DNA of 18,723 bases from Verrucomicrobiota bacterium. GTDB taxonomy: Bacteria > Verrucomicrobiota > Verrucomicrobiia > Verrucomicrobiales > Verrucomicrobiaceae. Position 1 is the stretch's first letter; each line of letters starts with the position of its first letter. The DNA lies in the NCBI GenBank assembly GCA_023428335.1, contig JAEYYS010000167.1, positions 1 to 18,723 on the forward strand, read 5' to 3'. Positions 6,950-15,269 of this stretch are shown here, piece by piece. The notes beneath the pieces were generated by a model. The model saw only the letters and a list, made by a program, of their open reading frames with translations. It did not search any database and was not told the origin of the DNA. Both the position numbers and the translations under genes were made by a program.

Positions 6950-8491
6950 ATGCCCGATCTGGAAAACCCCTTCGAAGAAACCCTCCTGCGCCGCAACCGC
7001 GCGGAGCCCTGCACCGTGGTCATCTTCGGCGCCACCGGCGACCTGACCCACCGCAAGCTGATCCCGGCACTGTACAACATCGCCGCCTGCGGCGACCTGC
7101 CGCCGCAGTTCAAGGTGGTCGGTTTCGCCCGCCGCGACAAGAGCGACGAGATCTTCCGCACCGAGCTCGAGCAGGGCAACCGCAAGAACAGCCGCCAGGG
7201 CCACAGCGACGAACTCTGGGAAAACTTCAGCCACAGCATCCACTACCACCGCAGCGAGTTCGAGGACCTCGAGGGCTACCGCGCCCTCGGCCGCCTGCTC
7301 GACCAGTTCGACGAGGAGCGCGGCACGCCCGCCAACCGGCTGTTCTACCTGGCTTCCGCCCCCGAATACTTCAAGCCCATCCTCGAACTCATCCGCGAGG
7401 CCGGCCTCAACCGCGGCGCCGGTGACAAGTGGGCGCGCGTCGTCTGCGAAAAACCCTTCGGCAAGGACCTGCAGAGCGCCCGCACCCTCAACGAGGTCGT
7501 CGCCGGCACCTTCGAGGAAAAGGACACCTACCGCATCGACAACTACCTCGGCAAGGAGACGGCGCAGAACATCATGGTGCTGCGTTTCGCCAACGCCCTG
7601 TTCGAGCCGAACTGGAACAGCCGCTACATCGACCACGTGCAAATCACCTGCGCCGAAAACCTCGGCATGGAAGGCGGCCGCGGCGGCTACTACGACACCG
7701 CCGGCGCCCTGCGCGACATGGTGCAAAACCACCTCTTCCAGCTGCTGACCCTGGTCGCCATGGAACCGCCGACCGACCTCAGCGCCGACAGCGTGCGCGA
7801 TGAAAAGGTCAAGGTCATCCGCGCCCTGCGCCCGCTGGTTGGTCCGGAGGCCGTTGGTGCCAACGTCATTCGCGCCCAGTACACCGCCGGCAGCGTCGAC
7901 GGCGTGCCGCGCGTCGGCTACCGCCAGGAGGATCGCGTCAACCCGGAGTCGAAGACCGAGGCCTACGTCGCCCTGCGACTCTTTGTCGACACCTGGCGCT
8001 GGCAGGGCGTGCCCTTCTACATCCGTGTCGGCAAGCAGCTGCCGAAGAAGGCCACCGAAATCAGCGTGCACTTCAAGAAGCCGCCGCAGGTGCCCTTTGC
8101 CACCGCCCAACTACCCGGCAGCAGCGAGAACACCCTCGTCATCCGCATCCAGCCCGACGAGGGCATCGCCCTGCGCATCCTCTGCAAGCAGCCGGGCCAG
8201 GCCCTGTCCATGCAGCAGGTGAAGATGGACTTCCGCTACAGCAGCAGCTTCGGCAAGGCCAGCCCCGAGGCCTATGAGCGACTCCTGCTCGACGCCATGG
8301 CCGGCGATGCCACCCTGTTTGCCCGTCGCGACGAGGTGGAGAACGCCTGGAAGTTCATCGACGAACTCGAGCACGCCTGGCACAAGACCGACACCCCGCC
8401 CGCCATGTGCGAATACCCCGCCGGCAGCTGGGGCCCCAAGGAAGCCGACGAACTGCTCGCCCAAGACGGCCGCGTCTGGCGTCTGCTCTGA
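6950..8491 (+). CDS. zwf: Glucose-6-phosphate 1-dehydrogenase
   Basis: Oxidises glucose 6-phosphate to 6-phosphogluconolactone with NAD(P)+, the entry step of the oxidative pentose-phosphate and Entner-Doudoroff routes. The 513-aa protein matches the usual length (about 480-510). The N-terminal dinucleotide motif is GATGDLTHRK (residues 27-36), CEKPFGKDL (166-174) follows, and the substrate block reads RIDNYLGKE (195-203). The family active-site signature here is normally D-H-Y-L-G-K, so the histidine is replaced by Asn198 (codon AAC at 7541-7543). The general-base histidine in RDMVQNH (H261) is kept. The ATG at 6950 was chosen because the frame upstream is low-information sequence and a promoter sits just before it. 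The 3' end is 21 nt from the convergent esterase gene. Confidence 0.94.
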   Translation: MPDLENPFEETLLRRNRAEPCTVVIFGATGDLTHRKLIPALYNIAACGDLPPQFKVVGFARRDKSDEIFRTELEQGNRKNSRQGHSDELWENFSHSIHYHRSEFEDLEGYRALGRLLDQFDEERGTPANRLFYLASAPEYFKPILELIREAGLNRGAGDKWARVVCEKPFGKDLQSARTLNEVVAGTFEEKDTYRIDNYLGKETAQNIMVLRFANALFEPNWNSRYIDHVQITCAENLGMEGGRGGYYDTAGALRDMVQNHLFQLLTLVAMEPPTDLSADSVRDEKVKVIRALRPLVGPEAVGANVIRAQYTAGSVDGVPRVGYRQEDRVNPESKTEAYVALRLFVDTWRWQGVPFYIRVGKQLPKKATEISVHFKKPPQVPFATAQLPGSSENTLVIRIQPDEGIALRILCKQPGQALSMQQVKMDFRYSSSFGKASPEAYERLLLDAMAGDATLFARRDEVENAWKFIDELEHAWHKTDTPPAMCEYPAGSWGPKEADELLAQDGRVWRLL

Positions 8492-8512
8492 GGCAGGCCT
8501 GCGCCAGAACGG

Positions 8513-9418
8513 TTACGGCTTCGGTGCTGACGCCCCGGCCGACTCCACCGCAAGCAGCGCCTCGGCGAACCGGCGACCGATCTCCAGGGTCCCTTGGGCG
8601 GTGAAATGGGTGTGCGACGGCGGCAGGGTCTCCGCCCCGGCCGTGTCCACGTAGCGGCAGCGCGACAGCTCCCTGGCAACCTGCTTCTGCGCCTCAATGA
8701 CGGCGGGCATGTGCGGGTTCTTGCCGTTGCCAAACCGCGTGTTGACCGCCAGCAACAGGATCAGGTCGGGCGCTCCCAAGTCCTGGCGCAGGCGCTGCAG
8801 CATCGCCGACAGATTCGCCGCATACAACGGCGCATGCTGCGGGTGCGCATCGCTCTCGCCCTGCACCCAGATCAGGGCACGCGGACGCAAGGTCACCCCG
8901 CGGGCGGTCGCGGCGGCGGTGGCCAGGCGGATTTCGTCGATCATCGCCGCGTAACAGGCATCGGCCTGGCCCGGCAGCGAGACATTCCAGTCGCCAGCCA
9001 CCGAGGTACCGCTGAAGGCCGTCTTGATCACTGCCAGCGGAGGGCCCGGCTTCGTCTGCAGGCTGCGCACCAGGCCCATTTCGGGGCCAAATCCACCCTT
9101 CGTCTTGCGGTTGAAGTTGCCGTACTGCCGACCGGTTGTCTTGGCGGCGTCGCCCTCCATCGCCGGTGTGCGCGGCTGAAACTGCAGATGCGTCCACTGG
9201 CGACCACTCGTGCCATCGAAGGTGTCGGGCGGCGGATCGCCTACCCGCCACCAGAACAGCGTCTCGGCATCCCGTGGATCGACCGACAACTCCTCCGCAT
9301 AAGCGTCAAAGCCCACCGCATTGGACTGCCCCGCCACCAGGAACAGGTCGCGGGTTTCAGCAGCGAGGGAAAGCCCCTGCAGGAGCAATGCACAACTCAG
9401 AGTGAGGCAACGCATCAT
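8513..9418 (-). CDS. Secreted sialate O-acetylesterase-like (SASA) SGNH esterase
   Basis: A 301-aa exported carbohydrate-esterase-type protein of the SASA family, predicted to remove acetyl or similar ester groups from glycans. Residues 1-20 form a signal peptide (MMRCLTLSCALLLQGLSLAA, probable cleavage after the Ala-Ala). The nucleophile block is FLVAGQSNAVG with Ser32, and the family block WVQGESDA spans 184-191. The C-terminal histidine is H271 in SHTHFTAQG; the Asp normally three residues before this His is Ser268 here. GRRFA follows as in relatives. The gene is last in a reverse-strand run of exported proteins, 28 nt after the DUF1592-family gene, and is convergent with zwf. The natural substrate cannot be told from sequence. 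Confidence 0.85.
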   Translation of the reverse strand: MMRCLTLSCALLLQGLSLAAETRDLFLVAGQSNAVGFDAYAEELSVDPRDAETLFWWRVGDPPPDTFDGTSGRQWTHLQFQPRTPAMEGDAAKTTGRQYGNFNRKTKGGFGPEMGLVRSLQTKPGPPLAVIKTAFSGTSVAGDWNVSLPGQADACYAAMIDEIRLATAAATARGVTLRPRALIWVQGESDAHPQHAPLYAANLSAMLQRLRQDLGAPDLILLLAVNTRFGNGKNPHMPAVIEAQKQVARELSRCRYVDTAGAETLPPSHTHFTAQGTLEIGRRFAEALLAVESAGASAPKP

Positions 9419-9446
9419 GGGATGACAGCGGAGGAATCATTTCGGT

Positions 9447-12062
9447 TCAGTCCGACAGCGCCCCCACCTTGGCCGTGCGCTCCACCCTGCGATACAGGAA
9501 AGCATCGCTGGTGAGCAGGGAGAGGAGCAGGGCTTTCATGCTGCCGCCGTGGTCCCGGTAGGCGCGGTGGGCGGCCTGCAGGACGGGGGCGTCGTTGAGG
9601 GTTTCATTGCGGCCCATCCAGAAGCGGAAGGCATGCCGAACGAAGACCTGCTCGACGCGCTCGCTGTTGGCGAGCTTTTGGATCATGTCGAGGGCGTTGG
9701 CGACCGGGCCGTCGAGGGCGGGGTCACCGCTGTCGATGATCTCACCGGTGGCATCGACGGGTTGGTCGAGCTCGGTGGTGCGGAAGATCCCGGCGTGGTT
9801 GTACATCTCGAAGGGCAGCCCGAGCGGGTCCATCTTTTCGTGGCAGGTCCAGCAGTACTGCTGCTTCGTCACGCGCATGCGCTCACGAAGCGTGCTTTGC
9901 GGTTCGACCGGCAGTTGGGCATCCACGGTGATGGGCACGTCGGGAATGCCCCCACCGAGCAGGCGCTCGCGAATCCAGATGCCGCGATGGATGGCGTGAT
10001 TGTCCATGGCGTCGGATTGTGAAACGAGCCAGGCCGGGTGCGTGAGAATGCCGAGACGCTGGCCTTCGGGCGCGGTGGCGAGCACGCGCTCAGGCCTCAT
10101 GGAGCCGGCGCCAAAGGTCGGGCGGCTGACGCGGGCGTGGATTTGCGGACCGTCGAGAGGGGCCTCCTCCACGGCCACGTTGGCACCGCCGCCGCGCTTG
10201 CGCTCCTGCCTGGCGCTGGCAATCCGCTTTTCGGCCGCGGCCAGCAGCTTGCCTTGCTGATTGAGCGATCGCTGCACGAGCTTGTCGTCCGGATTGTCCT
10301 TCAGCTTGGACTCCAGGGCGGCGACCTCCGCCTTCCGCTGCTTGAGTTCGTCCGCTTCCTTCTGCGTCAACTCCTCCTCCGCCTTCTTCTTCGCGGCTGC
10401 AGCCACGGCTTGTTCCTCTTTCGTGCGCTTTCTCCCGAAGTAGGTCTTGTCCGTTTCAGTGGCGACGACGCGCCGGGTGGTGAGCAGTTCCTTGAGGACC
10501 TGCCTGTCTTCCGCCAGGACCAACTCGATCAGGCGGTCCGTGCTGGCGGTGGCGTCAAACATGGCGCGATAGTGAGCCTCGCCACGCGTGGAGACGCCCG
10601 TCTCCGTCAGCGCCCGGGTGTCCTTGCAGATGTAGCCCGCCAGATCGTAGTCGAAGTAATCGCGGAAGAACTGCAGGACGCGTGGCTTGCGAATGCCGGG
10701 GTCGTCCAGCATGCGGGTAACCTCGCGCCGCACGTCCTCGCGTGTCTTCATGCGTCCGTCGAGGATGGCCTTCCGCAGGGGTTCGTCAGGCTTGAGGTAG
10801 CGCAACGCGTGATTCACGGCCAAACCCAGCTCCCAATCCTGCAGCATCACGCGGCCGTGCCCGTCAGGCTTGCCGGTTTCCGCCAGTTCGGGACGGAACA
10901 AGGCGTCGCGATCGAGAAAGATGGACGACAGGCCCATCATGACGCCGTCATTTTTCCCGACCTTAGCGATGCTGTCCTTGACGATCTGCAGGTAGTTGTC
11001 GGACTCCGTCAGGCTTGGCGGGCGGAAGGTCAGGGCTTCGAAAAGGTAGTCCACAGCGGCGCGCAGACGTTCGTCGGTGACCTCCGGTTCCTTCATGAGG
11101 TCGAGCACCGGCGTCAGCGGGCGCAGGACTTTCGTGCTGTAGACGATGGCCGTTGGCAGTCCGCGCAGGTCGCCCTTGGGTTTCACCTTGTCGTAGGTTT
11201 TGGGATCGTCGGTGATCTGTTCCGGCATGCCGACGAGGCTGAGCGGCCCGTAGGCCATGTATTTCAGGATGTCCTCCGCCTTGCCGAGGATCTGGGTCGC
11301 CTCGGCGCTGTTGACGGAATAGAAATCGGGGTAGTTCTTCAAGCCAACCTTGCGCGCCGAGGACAGCACCACGGGCACGCTTTTCACCGCCGTGGCATAG
11401 GCCACCGTGCCGCCAGCCCATTGCAGGATGTTATCGACGCCAAAGTAGAGCTTCAACTCGCCTCCATGGTTCGTGGGCACGGCGTCGCCATGGGCGCGCA
11501 GGCCGGGCTTCTCGGGATCGTAGGTCGGCTCGGTGTTGATCAGCTCGTTGAGCCGGGTGATGTGCTCCTGCGGCGTCACGCGCCAGAGGCGGGCGGGTGA
11601 CGATGTCGGCGTCAGTTGGATGCCCTCGGGCAGCGGACCAAAGAGCAGGTCATGACTGACGAAGTTGCCCTTCTTCGGGTCGAGGTGGGCATGGAAGCCG
11701 CCCTTGTCCTTCATGACCCGTTGCAGTTCCCCGACGATCCAGTCGGCGAAGCGCAGCCGGTCAATGACTTCGGGCCGGGCCTTCTTTTTCGGCGGCATTT
11801 CCTCCAACGCGACCTGCGCCCAAACGGACTTCCAAAGGGCGGCGTTGGTCTCATCCACCCGCGACAATTCGAAAAGGTTGAGGTCCCCCTTCTGGGTGTC
11901 GTTGTCGTGGCAATCGAAACAATGCCGTTCAAGGAAGGGCAGCGCCAAGTCCCTGAACGTCGTACGAACGGGCTCTCCGGGCGTGTAACTGTCCGCAGCC
12001 CCGGAGTCAGGGCCGATCAGGGCGAAAGCCGCCGCGAAGAGAGAAACGATCGTCCGGCTCAC
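9447..12062 (-). CDS. Exported DUF1592/DUF1588/DUF1585 protein with two CxxCH motifs
   Basis: An 871-aa protein of the large planctomycete/verrucomicrobial cytochrome-like family. GTG at 12062 is preferred as start because it overlaps the DUF1552 stop as GTGA and directly begins a signal peptide (SRTIVSLFAAAFALI...GAADS); an in-frame ATG at 12140 would add 26 residues without signal character. Covalent haem sites are predicted at CFDCH (48-52) and CWTCH (737-741). DUF1592-like sequence covers about 400-520, DUF1588-like about 670-765 (GILTHPAWLV, then WTCHEKMDPLGLPFE) and DUF1585-like about 800-860 (RHAFRFWMGRNET, ending LTSDAFLYRR). A Glu/Lys/Ala-rich probable coiled coil (about 546-623) is inserted between DUF1592 and DUF1588. 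Family function is unproven; a periplasmic redox role with the DUF1552 partner is the usual suggestion. Confidence 0.88.
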   Translation of the reverse strand: MSRTIVSLFAAAFALIGPDSGAADSYTPGEPVRTTFRDLALPFLERHCFDCHDNDTQKGDLNLFELSRVDETNAALWKSVWAQVALEEMPPKKKARPEVIDRLRFADWIVGELQRVMKDKGGFHAHLDPKKGNFVSHDLLFGPLPEGIQLTPTSSPARLWRVTPQEHITRLNELINTEPTYDPEKPGLRAHGDAVPTNHGGELKLYFGVDNILQWAGGTVAYATAVKSVPVVLSSARKVGLKNYPDFYSVNSAEATQILGKAEDILKYMAYGPLSLVGMPEQITDDPKTYDKVKPKGDLRGLPTAIVYSTKVLRPLTPVLDLMKEPEVTDERLRAAVDYLFEALTFRPPSLTESDNYLQIVKDSIAKVGKNDGVMMGLSSIFLDRDALFRPELAETGKPDGHGRVMLQDWELGLAVNHALRYLKPDEPLRKAILDGRMKTREDVRREVTRMLDDPGIRKPRVLQFFRDYFDYDLAGYICKDTRALTETGVSTRGEAHYRAMFDATASTDRLIELVLAEDRQVLKELLTTRRVVATETDKTYFGRKRTKEEQAVAAAAKKKAEEELTQKEADELKQRKAEVAALESKLKDNPDDKLVQRSLNQQGKLLAAAEKRIASARQERKRGGGANVAVEEAPLDGPQIHARVSRPTFGAGSMRPERVLATAPEGQRLGILTHPAWLVSQSDAMDNHAIHRGIWIRERLLGGGIPDVPITVDAQLPVEPQSTLRERMRVTKQQYCWTCHEKMDPLGLPFEMYNHAGIFRTTELDQPVDATGEIIDSGDPALDGPVANALDMIQKLANSERVEQVFVRHAFRFWMGRNETLNDAPVLQAAHRAYRDHGGSMKALLLSLLTSDAFLYRRVERTAKVGALSD

Positions 12063-13381
12063 GTCAGGACTTCTTGGAGAGGACCCCTGCCAGAGTCGAA
12101 CTTCGCCGCCATCTTCTCGCTCATGTTGAAGCGGTCGCACGTGCTGCCGGAGGCCGTCAGGATGCTGGAGTAGAGGGCGTTGATCGGACGCTTGCCATCG
12201 AGCTGCGTGAAGCAGCCGGTCTTGAAGGCGCCGCCACAGTTGCCGAGCAGCATCACCGGCCAGTTCGCACCGCTGGTGTGCTGGGCGTCGGCGTTGTTGC
12301 TGGTGTAAACAATGAGCGTGTTGTCCATCATCGTGCCGCTGCCTTCGGGCACGCTTTCCAACTCCTCCATCAGCTTCACGAGCATGCGACAGTTGTACTG
12401 GCGGATCTTGATCCAGATCGGATTGTCCGGCTGCTTCATGTGGCCGAGGTTGTGGCCCTGCTCTTCGACCCCGATGCCCTTCCAGGAGCCGAAAATTTCA
12501 CCGCGACCGGAACCCAGGGTCAGAACGCTGGTGATGCCGGATTTGAGCGCCGAGATGCCGAGGTCGAGCAGCACGTCGTGCCAGTCTGTCTCGAACTCGG
12601 GATTCGTGTACCGGTCATCGACCTTCGGCGCAAAGTTCCGCAGGTGGTCGGAGACACCGTTCAGGCGGGCACGCAGGCCGTTGATGTCGCGGAACCCCTC
12701 CACGTATTGGCCGTAGCGCTGGCGATCCGCCGCCGGCAGGCTTTTGCCCTGGGCGGCCGCCAGTTGCTCGATGCGATCAAACAGGCCCGACCTCGCCTCA
12801 TGCTGCCGGCGGATCCCCCCCTCCGAGATGCCGCCGTACAGCATCTGGTAGAGGTGATTCGGGTTCGAATGCATGAAGATCGGCTGCCCCGCGCCACTGG
12901 CCGACAGATTCGCAACGGTGGGCTTGGCCTTCATGTTCTCCATGGAGTCCATGCCGATGCAGAGGTGCGGAAGCAGCGTTTCCGGCAGCACCTTGCTCAG
13001 TTCATAGTCGATCGTCGGTCCGCTGGGCGGCACGCCGTCGCTGCCGCGATACCCCCCCAACGCGCCAAAAAAGGCACTGTGCGACGGACTCGTGTGCAGG
13101 CCATGCAGGCCGTTGATGATGTGCAGACGCTCCTTGAAGGGCTCAAGCGCGGCAATCGGTTCCGGCAGCCTGGCCTTGGCCAGCGAACCACTGCTCTTCA
13201 TGCCCGCCGGAACACAGGTCGCCGGGTCAAAACCCTGGTTCTGCATGAAGAAGATCACCCGCTTGGGGCCCCCGCCGGAGGCACGGGGTGCCGCCTGGCT
13301 GATTCCCGGAAAAAACGGTGCCCCCACAGCGGCACCTGCCGTGGCGGCGATTTGACGGAGGAGGTTTCGGCGATTCAGCAT
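12059..13381 (-). CDS. DUF1552 family exported protein
   Basis: A 440-aa protein of the DUF1552 family, which in PVC and related bacteria is nearly always encoded beside a DUF1592/DUF1588 protein, as here. The N-terminus MLNRRNLLRQIAATAGAAVG, ending near SQAAPR, has a twin-arginine and a hydrophobic stretch, so Tat export is likely. Visible family features are KRVIFFMQNQGFDP (40-53), the histidine-rich LHTSPSHSAFFG (95-106), the central VLTLGSGRGEIFGSWKGIG region and the distal DNTLIVYTSNNADAQHTSGANWPVMLLGN. The histidines suggest metal binding but no activity has been established for the family. The stop codon overlaps the next gene's GTG start by 4 nt (12059-12062), so the two are translationally coupled. 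No ribosome-binding site is visible. Confidence 0.88.
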   Translation of the reverse strand: MLNRRNLLRQIAATAGAAVGAPFFPGISQAAPRASGGGPKRVIFFMQNQGFDPATCVPAGMKSSGSLAKARLPEPIAALEPFKERLHIINGLHGLHTSPSHSAFFGALGGYRGSDGVPPSGPTIDYELSKVLPETLLPHLCIGMDSMENMKAKPTVANLSASGAGQPIFMHSNPNHLYQMLYGGISEGGIRRQHEARSGLFDRIEQLAAAQGKSLPAADRQRYGQYVEGFRDINGLRARLNGVSDHLRNFAPKVDDRYTNPEFETDWHDVLLDLGISALKSGITSVLTLGSGRGEIFGSWKGIGVEEQGHNLGHMKQPDNPIWIKIRQYNCRMLVKLMEELESVPEGSGTMMDNTLIVYTSNNADAQHTSGANWPVMLLGNCGGAFKTGCFTQLDGKRPINALYSSILTASGSTCDRFNMSEKMAAKFDSGRGPLQEVLT

Positions 13382-13523
13382 GCTACCGCGTCAAAACGGC
13401 CCGGGGGCGGGCGACTTTCATCGAACCAGCAACGCGGCAGCCTGGGGGTCCGGCACGCGGGATCCGTGCTACAGTCATATCGTCAGCCGGTGGCACACGG
13501 CCCCCATTTGGACGGATTGCGCC

Positions 13524-14162
13524 TCAGGGCTGGGTGAGCACGCGCAGGTGGCGGAACTCAATGGCACCGGCCTTTTCGCCCTCAGGGCCACCGGAATCGC
13601 CGCCCAAGCCCAGGCCGGCCTTGGCCTCGGCGACCGCAGCATGCGTGGCGGTCCAGGTGCGGCCGGCGTAGTCGACGGTGATCGTCTGGTCGCGCAGCAC
13701 GACGCGCACCGACTGCCATTCCCCCTGTGGCGGTTCGAGGGTCTCCCGCACCAGATCGAGGCTCTGGCCCTTGGCCGGATGGGCGATGATGCGGAAGCTC
13801 TTCCGTCCCAGCACGACATTGAGGATGTGTCCCCGCTCGCGGGTACCGTCCATCGGCAGGATGACGTACGCGGCCTTGCCCACGAGTCGGAACTCGAAGC
13901 GGATGTCCGCCTGCCGGTAGTCGAGCTTTTGTACCGTCACCGGCCCGTGCCGACGCGGCCCGGACTCGAAGCCGCGCAGCACCCCATCCTGCAGCTTCCA
14001 GGTGCCCAGCGACCAGGCGCACCGCTGAGGCAGAAACCCCTCGAACGTCGACGCCAGCGTCGCCCCCACCGCGCCGACCGTCACCGGCTCGGCAGCGGGC
14101 GCAGAAAATCCAGTCAGGCCCAGCAGGGCGAGCAGGCAGGCAAGAGGGAAACGCCGGGGCAT
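13524..14162 (-). CDS. Exported LamG/DUF1080-like jelly-roll protein
   Basis: The 212-aa product begins MPRRFPLACLLALLGLTGFSAPAAE, a clear signal peptide with cleavage near residue 25. The ATG at 14162 was chosen for that reason; ATG 14177 is nearly as good, and a longer frame back to 14393 overlaps the Fic gene and looks non-coding. The mature part is beta-rich in the way of concanavalin-like jelly rolls of the 3-keto-disaccharide hydrolase (DUF1080)/LamG type: WKLQDGVLRGFES, YRQADIRFEFRL, a GEWQSVRVVLRDQTITVDYAGR strand pair and a C-terminal GAIEFRHLRVL. It probably binds or processes a glycan, but catalytic residues were not identified. It lies 142 nt upstream of DUF1552 on the same strand. 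Confidence 0.75.
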   Translation of the reverse strand: MPRRFPLACLLALLGLTGFSAPAAEPVTVGAVGATLASTFEGFLPQRCAWSLGTWKLQDGVLRGFESGPRRHGPVTVQKLDYRQADIRFEFRLVGKAAYVILPMDGTRERGHILNVVLGRKSFRIIAHPAKGQSLDLVRETLEPPQGEWQSVRVVLRDQTITVDYAGRTWTATHAAVAEAKAGLGLGGDSGGPEGEKAGAIEFRHLRVLTQP

Positions 14163-14200
14163 GGCAGGTGAAGGCATGGGCTGAGATTCGCGGTCATCTG

Positions 14201-15217
14201 TCAGCGCAGCAAGTGGCGTCCCTTGTCGGTAAGTCGGTATTTTTGCCGGCGACTGTTGGGGTTGTCGGGCACGGTCCACTCGAGAAGGCCATCCTGCAGC
14301 AACGGCAGGATGTGGCGTTTGTAGTTCAGGTAGGCATTGGCCAGACCAGCCACCGCCAACAGCTCGGCCTTGGACCGTGGCGAGGGCGAGCAAGCTTGAA
14401 GCATCCGCAGAACTTGCTCACCGACTTGCTCACATTGTTGCTCACCGCCGTCGGTTGCCACCACCTCCTGCAGAGCTTTCAGGAGAGCGGAAAGCAGAAA
14501 CTCAATGAAAATCGTCGAGTTTCCAGCCTTGTCACTGGCGGCCAGAGATCGGTAATAGTCAGCTTGGCGATCGCGAATGACTGTTTCCACCGGCAAGTCC
14601 GCGAACAGGGGGTTCCAGCGACTGAGGATCAGCGTCTGCCAAAGTCGTCCCAAGCGACCATTGCCGTCAGAGAATGGGTGGATGAACTCCAACTCGTAGT
14701 GAAATACACAACTGGCCACAAGCGGATGCGTCGAGGTGTATTTCAGCCAGCGATGAAGGTCCTGCATCAGGCCTGGAACACGCGCGGCAGGCGGTGCCAG
14801 ATGGACAATCTGGGCCCCCTTGGCGATGCCCACCGCACCGGAACGAAATCGCCCCGCGTCTCTGACAAGTCCCTGCAGCATCAACTTGTGGGCGGCGAGC
14901 AGGTCTTTGACCGAGGAAGCTTGCCACGACGACAGTGCCTCGTAGGCTGAAAAGGCATTTTTCACCTCCAGAATCTCGCGTGGTGGCCCGAGAACCCGTT
15001 TGCCTGCAATCACGGCCGTGACCTGCTCCAGGCGGCGCGTGTTGTTGTCTATGGCCAGCGAGGCGTGAATTGAGCGGATGCGATTGTCCCGACGCAGTAG
15101 CGGCACCGCCCCCTTGCTCGTCAAAGCACTCAAGCGCCCCACCTCAGCCGCAATCTCCGCCACAAGCCAGAGCACGGTCCCTGTGAGGGTGAAAGGGGGA
15201 GCATCCACGGCAGGCAT
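14201..15217 (-). CDS. Fic family protein (predicted AMP-transferase) with winged helix
   Basis: Fic proteins usually transfer AMP from ATP to hydroxyl side chains of target proteins. This 338-aa protein has the complete active-site motif HPFSDGNGRLGR (residues 180-191), so it should be catalytically competent. The N-terminal regulatory helix reads IHASLAIDNN (50-59); in relatives this inhibitory motif is close to SSLAIEGN or SSLAIEHN, and the inhibitory Glu appears here as Asp57 (codon at 15047-15049). GKRVLGPPREILEVKNAF follows, typical of the N-terminal Fic extension. Residues about 262-338 look like a winged-helix DNA-binding domain (LLAVAGLANAYLNYKRHI, LLQDGLLEW, KYRLTDKG). This class often regulates its own locus. 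The target is unknown. It lies 52 nt after the 165-aa gene. Confidence 0.9.
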   Translation of the reverse strand: MPAVDAPPFTLTGTVLWLVAEIAAEVGRLSALTSKGAVPLLRRDNRIRSIHASLAIDNNTRRLEQVTAVIAGKRVLGPPREILEVKNAFSAYEALSSWQASSVKDLLAAHKLMLQGLVRDAGRFRSGAVGIAKGAQIVHLAPPAARVPGLMQDLHRWLKYTSTHPLVASCVFHYELEFIHPFSDGNGRLGRLWQTLILSRWNPLFADLPVETVIRDRQADYYRSLAASDKAGNSTIFIEFLLSALLKALQEVVATDGGEQQCEQVGEQVLRMLQACSPSPRSKAELLAVAGLANAYLNYKRHILPLLQDGLLEWTVPDNPNSRRQKYRLTDKGRHLLR

Positions 15218-15269
15218 AGGGGATAAATGATCAGCCGTTGATTTCTGGATTCAATCCGCAAGAAGCCGC

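Noticed and set aside
6845..8110. Long reverse-strand open frame opposite zwf
   Set aside because: It is a valine/alanine/glycine-rich shadow of zwf codon bias, not a gene.
6862..8502. GGCAGGCCTGC present both upstream (6862-6872) and downstream (8492-8502) of zwf
   Set aside because: An 11-mer of this composition can recur by chance in such GC-rich DNA; there is no spacer for a hairpin and no sign of a mobile element between the copies.
10038..11600. Long forward-strand open frame opposite the DUF1592-family gene
   Set aside because: It is antisense to a clear multi-domain protein with CxxCH motifs and has no recognisable domains.
13453..13469. Hairpin GCACG/CGTGC in the gap before DUF1552
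   Set aside because: Only a 5-bp stem with a 7-nt loop and no T tract; not convincing as a terminator or operator.
12074..13537. Long forward-strand open frame opposite DUF1552
   Set aside because: It is antisense shadow of a confident gene, with no family motifs.
14163..14393. Longer start for the LamG-like protein at 14393
   Set aside because: It would overlap the Fic coding region by about 190 nt and bury the signal peptide.
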